A DNA stretch of 64,000 nucleotides. Source: Bromus sterilis. Taxonomy: Eukaryota; Streptophyta; Magnoliopsida; Poales; Poaceae. The stretch lies in contig OX465595.1 in NCBI GenBank assembly GCA_950022295.1, positions 68,718,770 through 68,782,769 of the forward strand, in the 5' to 3' direction. The notes under the pieces were generated by a model. It was not told where the DNA came from, did no database searches, and saw nothing but the letters and a program-made list of their open reading frames with translations. Both the position numbers and the translations under genes were made by a program. Of this stretch, positions 11,734-22,431 are shown one piece after another (position 1 is the stretch's first letter; every line of letters begins with the position of its first letter).

Positions 11734-12330
11734 TCCTCACAGAAACCATGAAATATTGCAGACATACACCTCTGAAAAGTAGCAGGTGCACTACATAAAC
11801 CAAAAGGCATACACCTATAAGCATAAGTACCGTAAGGACACGTAAAGGTGGTATTCTCTTGATCCGCGGTGTTAACGTGAATCTGGGAGAAGCCAGAATA
11901 CCCATCAAGATAGCAGAACTGGGTGTTTTTAGACATCGCTCGAGCATCTGATCAATAAAGGGCAGAGGATAGTGGTCCTTCCTGGTGGCCTTGTTCAACT
12001 TCCTGAAATCAATACAGATTCTATATCCAATAATAGTCCTCTGAGGTATTAGTTCATCTTTATCATTAGGAACAACATTCCTACCTCCTTTCTTAGGAAC
12101 ACAATGAACGGGACTTACCCACTTACTATCAGCTATAGGATAGATGATACCTGCGGCTAGAAGTTTGAGAACCTCCGTCCTAACAACGTCCTTCATCTTT
12201 GGGTTCAACCGTCGTTGATGATCAACAACTGGTTTAGCGTCGGGCTCGAGATTAATAGTATGTTGGCAAATGGATGGACTAATACCCTTGAGATCATCAA
12301 GAGTATAGCCAATACACCTCGGTGTCTGCG
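11734..12330 (-). pseudogene. Athila-like RT, N-terminal part
   Basis: Minus-strand reading gives KLLAAGIIYPIADSKWVSPV, CIDFRKLNKATRKDHYPLPF and then, after a 1-nt shift near 11935, YLDGYSGFSQI and YRCMPFGLCSAPATFQRCM. These are standard Ty3/gypsy RT blocks, with the motif A Asp in FCYLDGYSG. The protein ends at FCE before the second catalytic box. A further frameshift near 12325 separates it from the gag-protease frame. RNase H and integrase are absent. Confidence 0.8.
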
Positions 12331-14202
12331 GAGTGTCTCCAATAATCGCTCTTCTTCATAACCTGAAAGGTTAGAATTGATAATAACAGGATATACTTTC
12401 TTTTCATCTAAATAAGCATACTTGAGTGTATCGGGTAGTGGTTTTAGATCAAACACCGGGTCTTCTTTTGGTTGCGAGAGGATTCCTAAAGGTTCAACCG
12501 GGAGGTTGTGCTTCAGGATAGGAGTTTGTCTTAAAAATATGTCTTCTAGTTCATCCCTCTCCTGCATACGTATGTCATTCTCGTGGTCTTCCATAAATTG
12601 CTGCAAAGTATCACCAGGAGGAATAGCAATAGAAGCAATTTCTTCAATAATTTTGTCATTACTTGACAAGTCAGTACCACGAGGCTGCTTAGAAAACTTA
12701 GGAAAATTAATTACATACGGCTCACCGTTGAATTCAACAGAAACTTTAACTTTCTTGCAATCTATTATAGCTCCACAAGTGCTGAGGAAGGGCCTACCAA
12801 AGATAATAGGGCAAAAACTATCTTGCACTGAACCAAGTACAAGAAAGTCAGTAGGATATTTTACCTTCCCGCAGAGTACTTCAACATCTCTCACAATCCC
12901 AACTGGAGAGATCGTTTGTTTATTTGCAAGATGAATCGTGACATCAATGTCCTCGATCTCACACGGCTGAATCTCGTGCATGATCTCTTGATAAAGTGTG
13001 AAGGGAATAGCGCTGACGCTAGATCCCAAATCACATAGCCCATAGTAATTATGATCTCCTATTTTGACAGATACAACTGGTGTACCTGAAATTGGGCCTT
13101 TGTTCTTGGCTGTGACAATGTTAGTGGAAACAACACAACAACTAATAGTGGATTCTTCAATATCACTGGTTACCAGATCCTTGACCATTGCAACTTGAGG
13201 CTTGACCTTGATCATGTCCTCAGGTTCTTCAGTGGTCCTTCCGTTTTTGTTTAGAATACCTGTAACAAAAGAGTGCTCCTTTATCCTTGAGGGATAAGGA
13301 GGTTGTTCATACACAACTGCAGGTAAAACAACATCAGTAACATTAATCTCAATAGGTGACTCCTTGAAAGTTTTATGACGTTGACTCTCCTTCTTCTTAG
13401 AAGAATCAATATGAGAAGCAAAGTCCTTGCAAAAGTCAACCATTAGCTGGGGATCATGACCTGTTTTAGAGCAAAAGGCATTAAAGTAATCAGTCTTCAA
13501 ATAACTCTCAATGTAGTCATGCTCATAGTTTATAGCGGGTTCAATACCTTTATCAATTTCCCAGTCTTTAGTGTTCTTCTGGATCCTTTTTATAAGATCC
13601 CATTTTTCTTCCATACTTCTGGTCTGGAATACCCCGCTAGAGGAGGCATCCAACATCTCCCTTTCCTGACGAGAAAGCCTGGCATAAAAATTTGTAAGTA
13701 TAATTTCCTTGGGGAGCTCATGGTTTGGGCATTTGAGCATTAGGGACTTCAGTCTCCCCCAAGCTTGAGCGATGCTCTCTCCCTCGCGAGACCAAAAGTT
13801 GTAGATGTAGTTCCTGTCTTGGTGAATTTCACGAAGAGGATAAAACTTTGCATAAAAGAGAGACATAAGTTCTGGCCATTCAAGCAGATCAGAGTTATCG
13901 AGTAGCTTATACCAATCTGCAACTTTATCTTTGAGTGATACGGAGAATAGTTTCTTCATGACGAACTCCATCGTTACACCTACAAGCTTAAATAAAGAAC
14001 ATAGTTGTGATAAATATAGCAGGTGTTCTCCTAGATGTCCTTCTCCTGTATAACGATTAGCCAAGACATAACCAATAATACGAGGTGGTATTTTATACGG
14101 CACAATTTCAGTAGGGGTAGGAGTGACCACCACAGTCGTGGGGAGGCTCCTTACCAGCGACGAACCAACAGTAGAAGAGTCTATAAGGACTAAAGGTAAC
14201 AA
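12205..14202 (-). pseudogene. Athila-like gag and protease
   Basis: A minus-strand frame of 665 codons. The N-terminal half is the retrotransposon gag capsid domain (blocks such as DKVADWYKLLD, FYAKFYPLREI and REGESIAQAWGRLK). The C-terminal half is a retropepsin-like protease with YGLCDLGSSVSAIP (active Asp in DLG) and PIIFGRPFLSTCGAIIDC. The last 40 or so residues (after about 12325) are out of the true frame. The true gag start is unclear: the ATG at 14202 is simply the first Met in the frame, 48 bp inside the primer site. A frameshift breaks continuity into RT, so it is scored as a pseudogene although this portion is open. Confidence 0.75.
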
Positions 14203-14250
14203 CAGAAAATAAAGGTTTCCTTACAGGCTTCACTTACCAGTAGCGCTACA

Positions 14251-14269
14251 CTCCCCGGCAACGGCGCCA
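14251..14269 (-). promoter_or_regulatory. primer binding site, tRNA-Asp type
   Basis: The minus strand reads TGGCGCCGTTGCCGGGGAG, which is complementary to the 3' end of plant tRNA-Asp as I recall it. It lies 11 bp inside the LTR end, in the expected place for priming minus-strand DNA. Confidence 0.8.
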
Positions 14270-15328
14270 GAAAAGCTCGTTGATGACGGAGAAGTTAATA
14301 GGTTTAGTTGGGTTGCCTCCCCTGTTAACCGCGCCAATAAACGATTCTTGATGACCCACAAGTCTAGGGGATCAATTGTAGCTTTTCGATAAATAAGGAT
14401 GTCGATCCCAACGAGGAGCAGAAGGTGCTGATAAGTGACACTGGATAAGGAAAGGCTGCACACACTCAAAGGTAAATATTTAGGGGTTTTTGGTTTAAGC
14501 AACAGAAAAGTAAAAGACAAGTAAAGTAAACAGGGTAACTAAGGAGTAGCAAGTGGCCCAATCCTTTCACAAGGATAAGCCTAGGAACTAAACTTATAAG
14601 AGCTAAAGCGTTCTCGAGAACACACGGGAGAGATAGCCAAGTTACTTTCACCATACTCCGCCAAATAATATGTATTGTGTTGGTAAGTGTTGGTGGGTGA
14701 ATCAATGCTAGTACACCTTCTAGACTAAGATAAGTGTACTCTTATGGTTACACACCTTGCAAGCATCCGCAAATACAAGGTAGTAATTAAGGCATACGCC
14801 TAACCACAGCATTACGATCAAGGATCCATAACTCCCTTATGCAAAAGTGTGCGAACTGGGGTTCAGGTTTCTGTCACTCCGGCAACCCACCATAAGCATC
14901 CTTTGTGCACAATGTATTCCTCTAGGCCCATGAAAGGTGAAGTGTTAAGTGTTCGACTCACATAACACCACTAGAGAAATAACAACACAACTTAAGTATC
15001 AAACAACACATAAGACTTCAACATCATATGACTACTAACAACTAGACTTCTCCCATGTTCTCAAGAACTAAAGTAACTACTCACAAGACATAAAAGAGAT
15101 CATGATCCGAGGTGGTAGATTGGTGGTAAACAATCTGGACACAATGATATTTCTCCAAAAAAACTCAATAGCATTCACCACAAAGTAGTAATCGACACCA
15201 ACAAAGTAGAGAGGATAGATAGTACGGATTACAACACAAGTTGCAATTGTGAGATGAGATGGGACGGAGATGGAGATGGTGCTGATGTTGGGGATGATGT
15301 TGATGATGATCTCGATGATGCCCGTGAT

Positions 15329-15351
15329 TGATGATGATGATGATGATGATG
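15329..15351. repeat. TGA/GAT trinucleotide microsatellite in LTR
   Basis: An uninterrupted run of about 7.7 TGA units within a wider GAT-rich stretch (15279-15351). Confidence 0.9.
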
Positions 15352-15493
15352 GCAACGATCTCCCCTTCCGGGAGGTGATCTCCCCGGCGGAATCTGCCCA
15401 TCGGAGATGGCTTTTATCCTCTGTAGGTTTCCGCCCCGTGGCAGCGGTGAAACACGAAATTCTTCTTATTTTAGGGTTTTCACCCCAAGGGGG

Positions 15494-15500
15494 TCTTATA
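15494..15500 (-). promoter_or_regulatory. LTR TATA box (Athila-like)
   Basis: The minus strand reads TATAAGA about 370 bp into the LTR. The large hairpin at 15521-15605 ends about 20 bp upstream of it. Confidence 0.45.
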
Positions 15501-15520
15501 GGCGAGAGGGGGCACCGAGG

Positions 15521-15605
15521 GGGCCCACCAGGCATCCAGGAGGGTGCCTGGCGCGGCTAGGAGGGGGGCCGCGCCAGGCACCCTTCTGGCTGCCTGGTGG
15601 GTCCC
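15521..15605. repeat. large inverted repeat (hairpin) in LTR
   Basis: The arms 15521-15557 and 15568-15605 are complementary over about 37 bp with two mismatches and one bulged base; the loop is about 10 nt. The arms are very GC-rich (core GGGTGCCTGGCGCGGC). It sits just upstream of the TATA box in the element's orientation. Confidence 0.85.
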
Positions 15606-15867
15606 CTCAGCTCCATCTTCGGTGATCCCCAGTCAATTCCTATAAAAACGATCCCCGTAAATTTTCATCGCATTTGGACTTGATCTGATTAAGCAACTTG
15701 GTGTCCACTTTTCACCGCTGAATTCTGGTTCTGCTGCTTCGGCACCGGAAAGTTGTAAACTGTGTAAAACAAGCCAAAACAACATAAGAACAATACTTTA
15801 AAGTGGAATATATCAATGAATAGGATGAAATTACAATATAAAATAGTGATGCATTTTGGACGTATCA

Positions 15868-16144
15868 GATCCCTAGAGGGTAAGTTGCAAAAGTTAGTTC
15901 ATGTAGCAGTGGCCTGTGAGGAGAGGCATTGATATCCAGGGTGTTACAATCCTCCACCCCAAGTTGATGATTTATTGAGGATTGCAATAGACGTTCCCGA
16001 TTCATTAGGGTTGACTTGTTAAGGGAGAATATGTGCTACTTGGTAGCGCTCCGGAGTCTTCACTTCGACACCGCTCGAACCAAAAATATCTATTTTTCAA
16101 AAGAGTGTGAACTTCAAGATACATCTATCTTCTTAATGCTATAT
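15868..16144. other. unassigned stretch
   Basis: No ORF, LTR or tandem repeat is recognised. It lies between the Athila-like LTR and a possible LINE end. It may be older repeat DNA into which both inserted. Confidence 0.4.
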
Positions 16145-16969
16145 TTTTTTAGATAAAAGGTTTCGGCCCAGCACGAGATAGGTCTCGTACCTAACCCGAC
16201 TTTGAATTAACAAAGCCATCAACCGGCCAGGATACACTGAAACAATTACAAACCGACAAAAATAGGAAACGACAAAGATACAGAGAGCTATAGCAGCTAA
16301 CTACCAAGAGGTGATACAGGAAAACACAAGATATAGGAACGAACCTAGCCTAAACCACCAAGATCGAACACCGAGAGCAACAACCACACCAGCAACAGGA
16401 TGAGGGGTAGCAAGACAACAACACCGGAAGCAACATCTCCGCGATTACGGCCGCAGGGCATGCCAAGACCAAAAAGCTAATAGCTTTTTCCTCAGAAGAG
16501 GATCACTATTCTCTCGCCCTGGTTCGAAGGGCTCCGCACCATCAGAGGTAGAGGACTCACCCTAGAGCCGAATGGACTATGTTGACCGACATCTTACGCA
16601 TGAGGGAGTAGAGCAGGAACATCGTTGGGCTCCTACGCCAGCACCGCCATCGAAGCAACCTCACAACAAGATGCAAAATGAAGAGCGCCACCAAAGGACA
16701 AAGGCCACTCATTTTCCCGCACCAGGCAGAGAAGCACCATCCACAATCCACGAATCCTAGACGATGACTCTAGGAAGGGGACGACATAAAGACGCCGCCA
16801 CCGTCCACAAGGGGAACCGAGACTTTTGCCCCAAGAAGGAGCGAGGAAGAAGGGGTGTGAAGGGATCTCAACGAGGCCTTCAAGAAGGGGATCAGCTCCA
16901 AAAGAAATGTGGTCGGCCTCTCCGTGGCCACAAATGGTCTGAGAGCATGTGCCATCGAGGCACCGTCGC
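16145..16969 (-). mobile_element. possible LINE 3' end (non-coding)
   Basis: The plus strand begins with a T run at 16143-16150, so the minus strand ends in an A run after CCTTTTATCT and a GTTAATTCAAAG block, which resembles 3' ends of plant LINEs. No RT or endonuclease is present. The body shows only short frames in a GC-balanced sequence. The right end is cut by the second copia LTR. The call rests on the tail and is tentative. Confidence 0.3.
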
Positions 16970-17676
16970 TGAAAGGATCGATGTGGTCAACTAGAGGGGG
17001 GGTGAATAGGTGACTAACTAATTTATCTTTAATTACCAACTTTTAGGGTTAAGCGGATAAATAAGATGCTCTAGATGTGCTCTAGATGAAAACCCTATGT
17101 GGCAAGCAAGCTAAACTCAAATGTTAGGCAACAACTACAATGGCAAGCCAACAAGCATAAGAAGCTAGTACAAGTAAAAATGCGGAAAAGGATAAACCAC
17201 AAGTGACAAGGAGACGCGGAGATTTGGTTGACCGAAGTTCACACTCTTTTGAAGGAGTGCTAATCTCCGTTGGAGCGGTGCTCAATCCTTGAGAGCGCTA
17301 CCAACAACATAGCTCACCGTATTCTCCTTTCTCGAGTCACCCCCAACGATCAGCCTCGATTAACTCGGGGTTGGTCTTGGAGGCGACCACCACACCTTTA
17401 CAAACTTCCCGGAGCACACCACAAGCAAGGAAGCTTCGGACGGACACCTAGCCGCCTAGGAGCCAAATATCCAAGAGTAACAAAGTCAACGGAGTAGAAA
17501 TCTTGAGGGGAACACAAATCGGTTTGGTGGAAGTGTAGATCGGGCCTTGCTCGCTCAAATCCCAAAAGATCAACAAGTTTGGGTGGAGGACTTGAGTGGA
17601 ATGAGCAAAATGGTGTTCTAGCAATGGAGGCTCAAGCAAGGGGATAAGGATTAGGGTTGGAGAAAAAAGAAGGAGG

Positions 17677-17684
17677 TATTTATA
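17677..17684 (-). promoter_or_regulatory. LTR TATA box (copia 2)
   Basis: The minus strand reads TATAAATA, about 575 bp into the LTR and about 40 bp downstream of the GTGCACGG array. Confidence 0.6.
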
Positions 17685-17721
17685 GCCCTTGGGTGGGGGT
17701 ATGTGGGATCTGGCCGTTGGA

Positions 17722-17896
17722 CCCCGTGTGCACGGCCCCAGGACCCCGTATGCACGGCCATGCCCCCCATGTGCACGGGCATTACCGCAGGATTTTCCAG
17801 AGGGTCCAGGGCGTTGTACACCCCGTGGGCACGGGGCAGAGACCCCATGTGCACGGGGGCCTGTGTGCACGGCCTCAAGGGCCGTGTGCACGGGGT
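17722..17896. repeat. seven-unit palindromic GTGCACGG array in U3
   Basis: Seven units of the type CCCCGTGTGCACGGCC occur, starting near 17722, 17743, 17765, 17821, 17843, 17861 and 17881. Each is an imperfect palindrome around TGCA (CCGTG-CACGG). They are irregularly spaced and lie directly upstream of the TATA box in the element's orientation, so they are candidate enhancer or repressor sites. Confidence 0.8.
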
Positions 17897-18259
17897 CACC
17901 AGCACCTTGACCACTTTGGAAAAGACTCCATAATACCCATGCCCACATAAACATCCTTCTTCCAGGTTGTATGGTGGATGAAATATGGCTTAGGAAAATT
18001 GTGTTCCCACACATACTCAAACCTATTGACCCCTCTTGATAGTGCAATTTTCCTATGAATCAAATCAAACCGAAATAAATCCTTTGAGCCACCGGATAAC
18101 CACGCCTTTTATATTTTTGTAGTGGGGCCAGTCATCCTTCAAATAAATAATCCTCCGTGAGACCAATGACCTGAGATATATCTTTTAACACCCGTCATTA
18201 GTCCCACTAACCACATTGTCATAATACCAAAACACCATTTAGTAGTAAATGCACTTTCA

Positions 18260-18649
18260 ATCTCCCCCTTTTTGGTGAATTGATGAAAATATGGTTAGAG
18301 CATGGCAATACGATATGCAATAAGAGATGCCATGCAAAATATTTAGCATATAGAGCTCCCCCTTGATGTATGCATATAATAGGATGATTGATTTTGAATG
18401 CAATACACATACAACATGAGGTATCCCCCTATGTAAATAGCCAAATGCAATGATATGAGAAATGCACACCACTAGAGGTGATCATTGCACAAAACTCTAT
18501 TATGTGAGATGAGAGCAAATAACTGAGCAAGACTATGGAAAACAATGCCATGATGCAAAAACACATGCAAGGCATATAAAACATCAAGTCATGATAGCCA
18601 TAGATAACACATAGTCTCACACAGGATAGATAGAGTGGCTCACATCGAC
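18260..18649 (-). other. copia 2 purine tract and untranslated spacer
   Basis: The minus strand reads AAAAAGGGGGAGAT just before the LTR (18260-18274), the same polypurine tract as in copia 1. The rest is AT-rich and non-coding. It continues at 63334 after the nested insertion. Confidence 0.75.
18645..18649. repeat. target site duplication of gag-only gypsy (left)
   Basis: TCGAC here, TCCAC at 63329-63333 on the right: 4 of 5 bases match, consistent with an old 5-bp duplication that has since mutated. Confidence 0.6.
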
Positions 18650-20897
18650 TGTAACATCCCAATTTTTTCAAATTTGGATGTTAATAGATCCTTTTATGCA
18701 TGTCATGCTGGAGTCTTGCATTATTTGGATTTTTCGAATATTTTAAATATTTTTCAACTTAAGGCAATTTTATTGGAGAGGATACAATATGACTTATCCC
18801 CATTTTAAATAAGGTCGAAAAGTGTTGAAAATATTTTTTGGGTGTTTATAAACGGTGTCATAGAAATTATAAATGACTCAAATTTATTTTTGGGATTTTT
18901 TAAAAAAATTATACGGAGTTTATTGCATAAAAGGTATTTATGAAAATTGCATAAGAGCTAAAATAGTAATTTTGGCAAAAACTATTATTTTATTTTATTT
19001 TATTGTTGTGATATTTTTTAAATTCATATTTTATTATTTAAAAATGTTCTGCGTAGTCAGTTGACCAAATATTTTTTTTTAAAAACGAGATTTCGTTTTG
19101 GGCCTTTCAAAGGCCCACGTCCGTTGGATGCTCCACCGACGGCCTAGATCGTCCCGATCCGGATCTCAGATCCAGATCCGGTTTTTTAAGGTTTGCGGTT
19201 TTTCCGGTTAACCGGCGTTGACTCTGGTTTACTCCGGTTAACCATGGAATTTTATTTAGCGGACGCTCGCCGGACCGTTCGCCGGAGTGGACGTCGTTCG
19301 CTCCGTAGCCGAGGACCTGTTCGCGGTAGAAAAGTTATTTTAATTGCGATTAGGCCCTTTTTCACAGATTTCACCCTAGAACCGTTTTAGCTATATCTTT
19401 TAAACCGTAGCTCCGTTTTAGGTGATTCTTTTTGCGTTGCGACCGTGGTGAAGTATAGTTTACATTAGTATGAACTTTGCACTGTTAAACTTTTCGAATT
19501 TGAATTTTGTACAGATTTAAATTCAAATGTCCGGTGACCGTATCTTTTATACGGTGTGTCCGTTTTCGCCGATTCCAGTTGCGTTGAGATCGTGGTGACT
19601 TGTAGATATCATTTAGTTACTTTTTAGCTGGTTTTATTGCTGTTCATTTGGTTCTTTTACTGTTGCATTGTTTATGTGTTGCATCATTGTTGATCGTGTC
19701 GATTGTCTGGAGTGCAGAAAGGTTCAGAAATAAGTGTTAGAGTACTTCAACACCGTTCAAGGCAAGTTTCAATTTTGGTTATGCTTCACTGTTGATTATG
19801 CACATACTATGTTTCTATGCATGTGAAGGTCGGTATGTTATGCTGAAACCTGGTATGATAGCCACATGTTTCGATTGATCATTATATCCAACGTTGTTAT
19901 GTTTTAGTATTTCTTGTGCTATGTGATTATATGCGTACTATTGCAATGATAATCATGGGGGGAATTGTTGTTTTATTCAAGGGTTGTGACAACAGTATTA
20001 TTAGTAAAATAGTAACTTGCGATTGAGGTACTGTAGAGTGGTATTGCATCCTGAGGGCTCTGTAATATTCACATGCGTTTGTTTGTGTGGCATTGCACCC
20101 TGAGGGCTCTGCAATGTTCACTTGGTGTATAGGTAGTGGCACTGTATCATGAGGTCTCTACAGTGTTCACGATAGGGTGATGTTGCATCCTGAGGGCTCT
20201 GTAACAGTCACGGATGTGTTTGTAGTGGCATCGTATCCTGAGGGCTCTATGATGTCCACGAATAGGAGGTACGTGTGCAATTGTATCCTGAGGGCTCTAC
20301 AATACTCACGAAACCATGATCCCGAGGGCTCTCATGGCTGCCATTAGAAAACCTATGATCCTGAGGGCTCTCATAGGCGTTTTGGTTAGATGTTGTTCTT
20401 TGTGGGTTGATATTAACTTGACACGATAAAAATGTTGAGTAGTAAGTAGAAGTAGATAAATACCAACTTTGTGTACAACGAACCAAGCTTGTTTCATGTT
20501 CTTGATTTGAAATTAGTTGTAGGATTGCTTTATCCCTTGTGTTACTTGACGTACAAATCAGATGTACTGACCCGTGTTCGGGCTGTAACCTTCGTGTTGC
20601 AGGTTACTCGGAAGATTAGAGTGTTATGATAGGGTTGCGAGTCTACACTCAGCATGTCGCTTGTGGAAGTTGATGGGACTCCTCGCTACTAGTGTTGCTT
20701 CCGCTATAGTTATATTGAATAAGCTAGCCTTGAGCTATGCAAGTTGTTATTTGTTTTGAATTCTGGATCATACGATGTAATAATGATGCACTTGTACTTT
20801 GATATACATCTGTTATACTGTGTGTGCTAGCGAGTTTGATCCAGGGAGTAGCACTTGATCACAGAGACTACGATTCTAAGTGAATCGGGTCGTTACA
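18650..20897 (+). repeat. 5' LTR of gag-only gypsy
   Basis: Starts TGTAACATCCC and ends GGGTCGTTACA, with a perfect TGTAAC/GTTACA terminal inverted repeat; 2248 bp. Compared with the 3' LTR it lacks about 300 bp near 19105, including a TATA-like run and a GC-rich segment. It contains the hairpin array and a possible GC-AG intron (AAG-GCAAGT at 19762 to GTTGCAG at 20602). Confidence 0.9.
20042..20377. repeat. array of eight hairpins with constant loop (5' LTR)
   Basis: Eight units start at 20042, 20091, 20140, 20181, 20229, 20280, 20314 and 20352. Each is a 6-7 bp stem, a 12-nt loop and the matching arm. The loop is TCCTGAGGGCTC or close to it. The stems differ: TATTGCA, CATTGCA, CACTGTA, TGTTGCA, CATCGTA, ATTGTA, CCATGA, CCTATGA, each followed after the loop by its complement (units 1, 4 and 5 with one G-U pair). 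Spacing is 34-51 bp. Only loop 3 departs clearly (TCATGAGGTCTC). Confidence 0.9.
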
Positions 20898-20899
20898 GA

Positions 20900-20912
20900 T
20901 GGTATCAGAGCA
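20900..20912 (+). promoter_or_regulatory. primer binding site, tRNA-iMet type
   Basis: TGGTATCAGAGCA starts 2 bp after the 5' LTR. This is the primer site common in plant copia elements and gypsy chromoviruses. Confidence 0.9.
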
Positions 20913-21279
20913 GTGTGTTGATTGTAGGTCGTAGCCCTAGAAAATGGATTAAAAAGCCATAGGAGTGAAAATTCTACTTGCAACTTTTGCCTACTTATTA
21001 GTCCTTACTCTCGTATTTATATCTTCATTCATTGTTGACTATCTTCTCTTTTAAACTTATAGATGACCCTTGTAGTCATATTAGTGTTATATGAGAAAGT
21101 TTAGTTGGCAGACCACCATTTTTAAGATAATTTATCGTTATGCGTCTAGTTAATATTAGGATTGTTTGTGCTTGTGTGGCTTGTGTGTTTGCTGGAGCTT
21201 GATTGTTATTGTGTTCCTATGGGTAGTGATTCCCCTTAGACCTGTTTCTATCTAAACCTTACCTCTGCTCACCCACCAG

Positions 21280-22431
21280 ATGCTGCCGAGACGGGATCCT
21301 ACGGGCAATGGGAACAACAACAATGAAGTGCCAGCCTACATGCAACAATTACTTCAAGGGCAAGCCCAGTTTATCCAGTTGCTCACTCAGAATATGGGCA
21401 ACAACAACAACAACAATGCGCCACCCCCACCCCCACCTGTGGACACGCTTGCTAGGTTCCTGAGGTTAAATCCTTAGAGGCTCTCTAGCACTCCTGAACC
21501 AATTGTGGCGGATGACTAGCTTCTCTCAGTGAGCCAGAACATGGAGAAAGTTGGTTGTACTGAGGCAGAGAGAGTGAGGTTTCCCTCACATTTGCTGGAG
21601 GGTCCTGCCGCAGCATGGTGGGACAACTACTTGGTGACTTATCCCATCGACACCATCACTTGGGCGCAGTTTCAGGCTGCTTTTCGCGCCGCACATGTCT
21701 CTGCAGGCGCCATGGCTTTGAAGAAGAAGGAGTTCCGCAGTTTGTGCCAGGGAGGTCGCACAGTAGCGGGGTATGTGAAGGAATTCAACAAGCTTGTCCG
21801 CTATGCTCCAAATGATGTCAACACGGATGCAGCCAGGCAGGAGAAGTTCTTGGAGGGTCTCAACGATGAGTTGGGAGTTCAATTGACTGTGGCCACCTTT
21901 GCAAATTGTTACGAGCTTATTGATAGGGCTATTGTACTTGAGGGAAAGCACCACGCCATAGAAAATGGCAAAAGGAATTACAGCAACAACAATGACAAGC
22001 ATCACTCAGGAGTTCAACATAAGCCTCGTACTACATCAACATACCCTGATGTGCATAATGAACAGGGCAAGCACAATGGCCATTGATATAACTCAAATGG
22101 AGGGGACGCTAATCAACCACCCACCCCTTCGACGCACAGGAGGGATATGAGCAAAGTAGTCTGTTTCAATTGTAAGAGGCCTGGACATTACGCAAGAGAC
22201 TGCACTGAACTAACTAGTGGGAATGGGTATTCCGGAGAAAACAAGCCTGATCTTTTTGAAAGAGAGCATGTGAATCATGTCAATGTGAGGAAATCTGGAC
22301 GAAAGAGGTGTGATCATGTGGAGAGAGGATATGTGAATTGCGTCGATGTGGGAAGTTTCAATAAAGCATCAGACTTGGAATCCGGTAAGATTCTAATCGA
22401 GCCCCAGTATTTTGGTCATTCCTTACAGTAA
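21280..22431 (+). pseudogene. gag of the non-autonomous gypsy element
   Basis: One frame with three premature stops (TAG 21475-21477, TAG 21517-21519, TGA 22084-22086) and no frameshift. It has an Asn/Gln/Pro-rich N-terminus, then the capsid domain (GPAAAWWDNYL, WAQFQAAFRAAHV, VAGYVKEFNKLVRYAP). An intact CCHC zinc knuckle C-FN-C-KRPG-H-YARD-C near 22159-22200 and about 75 residues of tail follow. It ends at the TAA at 22429-22431 with no protease. All three stops are explained by single C-to-T or G-to-A changes. Confidence 0.8.

Larger units (their letters stand above)
11734..15867 (-). mobile_element. Ty3/gypsy retrotransposon, Athila-like, 5' half
   Basis: Read on the minus strand: LTR, primer site, gag-protease, then RT broken off before the catalytic box. 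The DLG-type protease, the gag without zinc knuckle and the tRNA-Asp primer site fit the Athila lineage as found in Triticeae. The RT end abuts the copia LTR, so the missing RNase H, integrase and 3' LTR probably lie left of the copia element, outside the window. Confidence 0.8.
14281..15867 (-). repeat. 5' LTR of Athila-like element
   Basis: On the minus strand it starts TGATACGTCC at 15867 and ends CGTCATCA at 14281 (terminal TGAT/ATCA inverted repeat), 1587 bp. It holds a TATA box, a large hairpin and a TGA microsatellite. Candidate target duplication bases at 15868-15872 cannot be tested. Confidence 0.8.
16970..18259 (-). repeat. 3' LTR of copia element 2
   Basis: The minus strand starts TGAAAGTGC at 18259 right after a purine tract and ends GATCCTTTCA at 16970. 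The ends form a perfect TGAAAG/CTTTCA inverted repeat; 1290 bp. It contains the lineage-typical CACCCCCCCTCTAG block near the end, a TATA box and a GTGCACGG repeat array. The possible target site is 16965-16969 (GTCGC). Confidence 0.85.
16970..18649 (-). mobile_element. SIRE/Maximus-like copia element 2, LTR side
   Basis: Minus-strand copia element: LTR at 16970-18259 and upstream untranslated spacer at 18260-18649. It is then interrupted by the nested gypsy elements and resumes at 63329. It is the outermost and oldest layer of the nest. The other end lies beyond 64000. Confidence 0.8.

Noticed and set aside
16572..16994. Short plus-strand ORFs at 16572-16760 and 16764-16994
   Set aside because: No domain, no agreement with any element's coding orientation, and the second crosses the LTR boundary at 16970.
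17651..18047. Overlapping ORFs on both strands around 17.7 kb
   Set aside because: They are translations of the GTGCACGG repeat array; open in several frames because of repeat composition.
20042..20377. CRISPR-like array (constant short repeat with variable spacing)
   Set aside because: The context is a plant LTR and the variable parts are complementary arms, not unique spacers; no cas genes occur.
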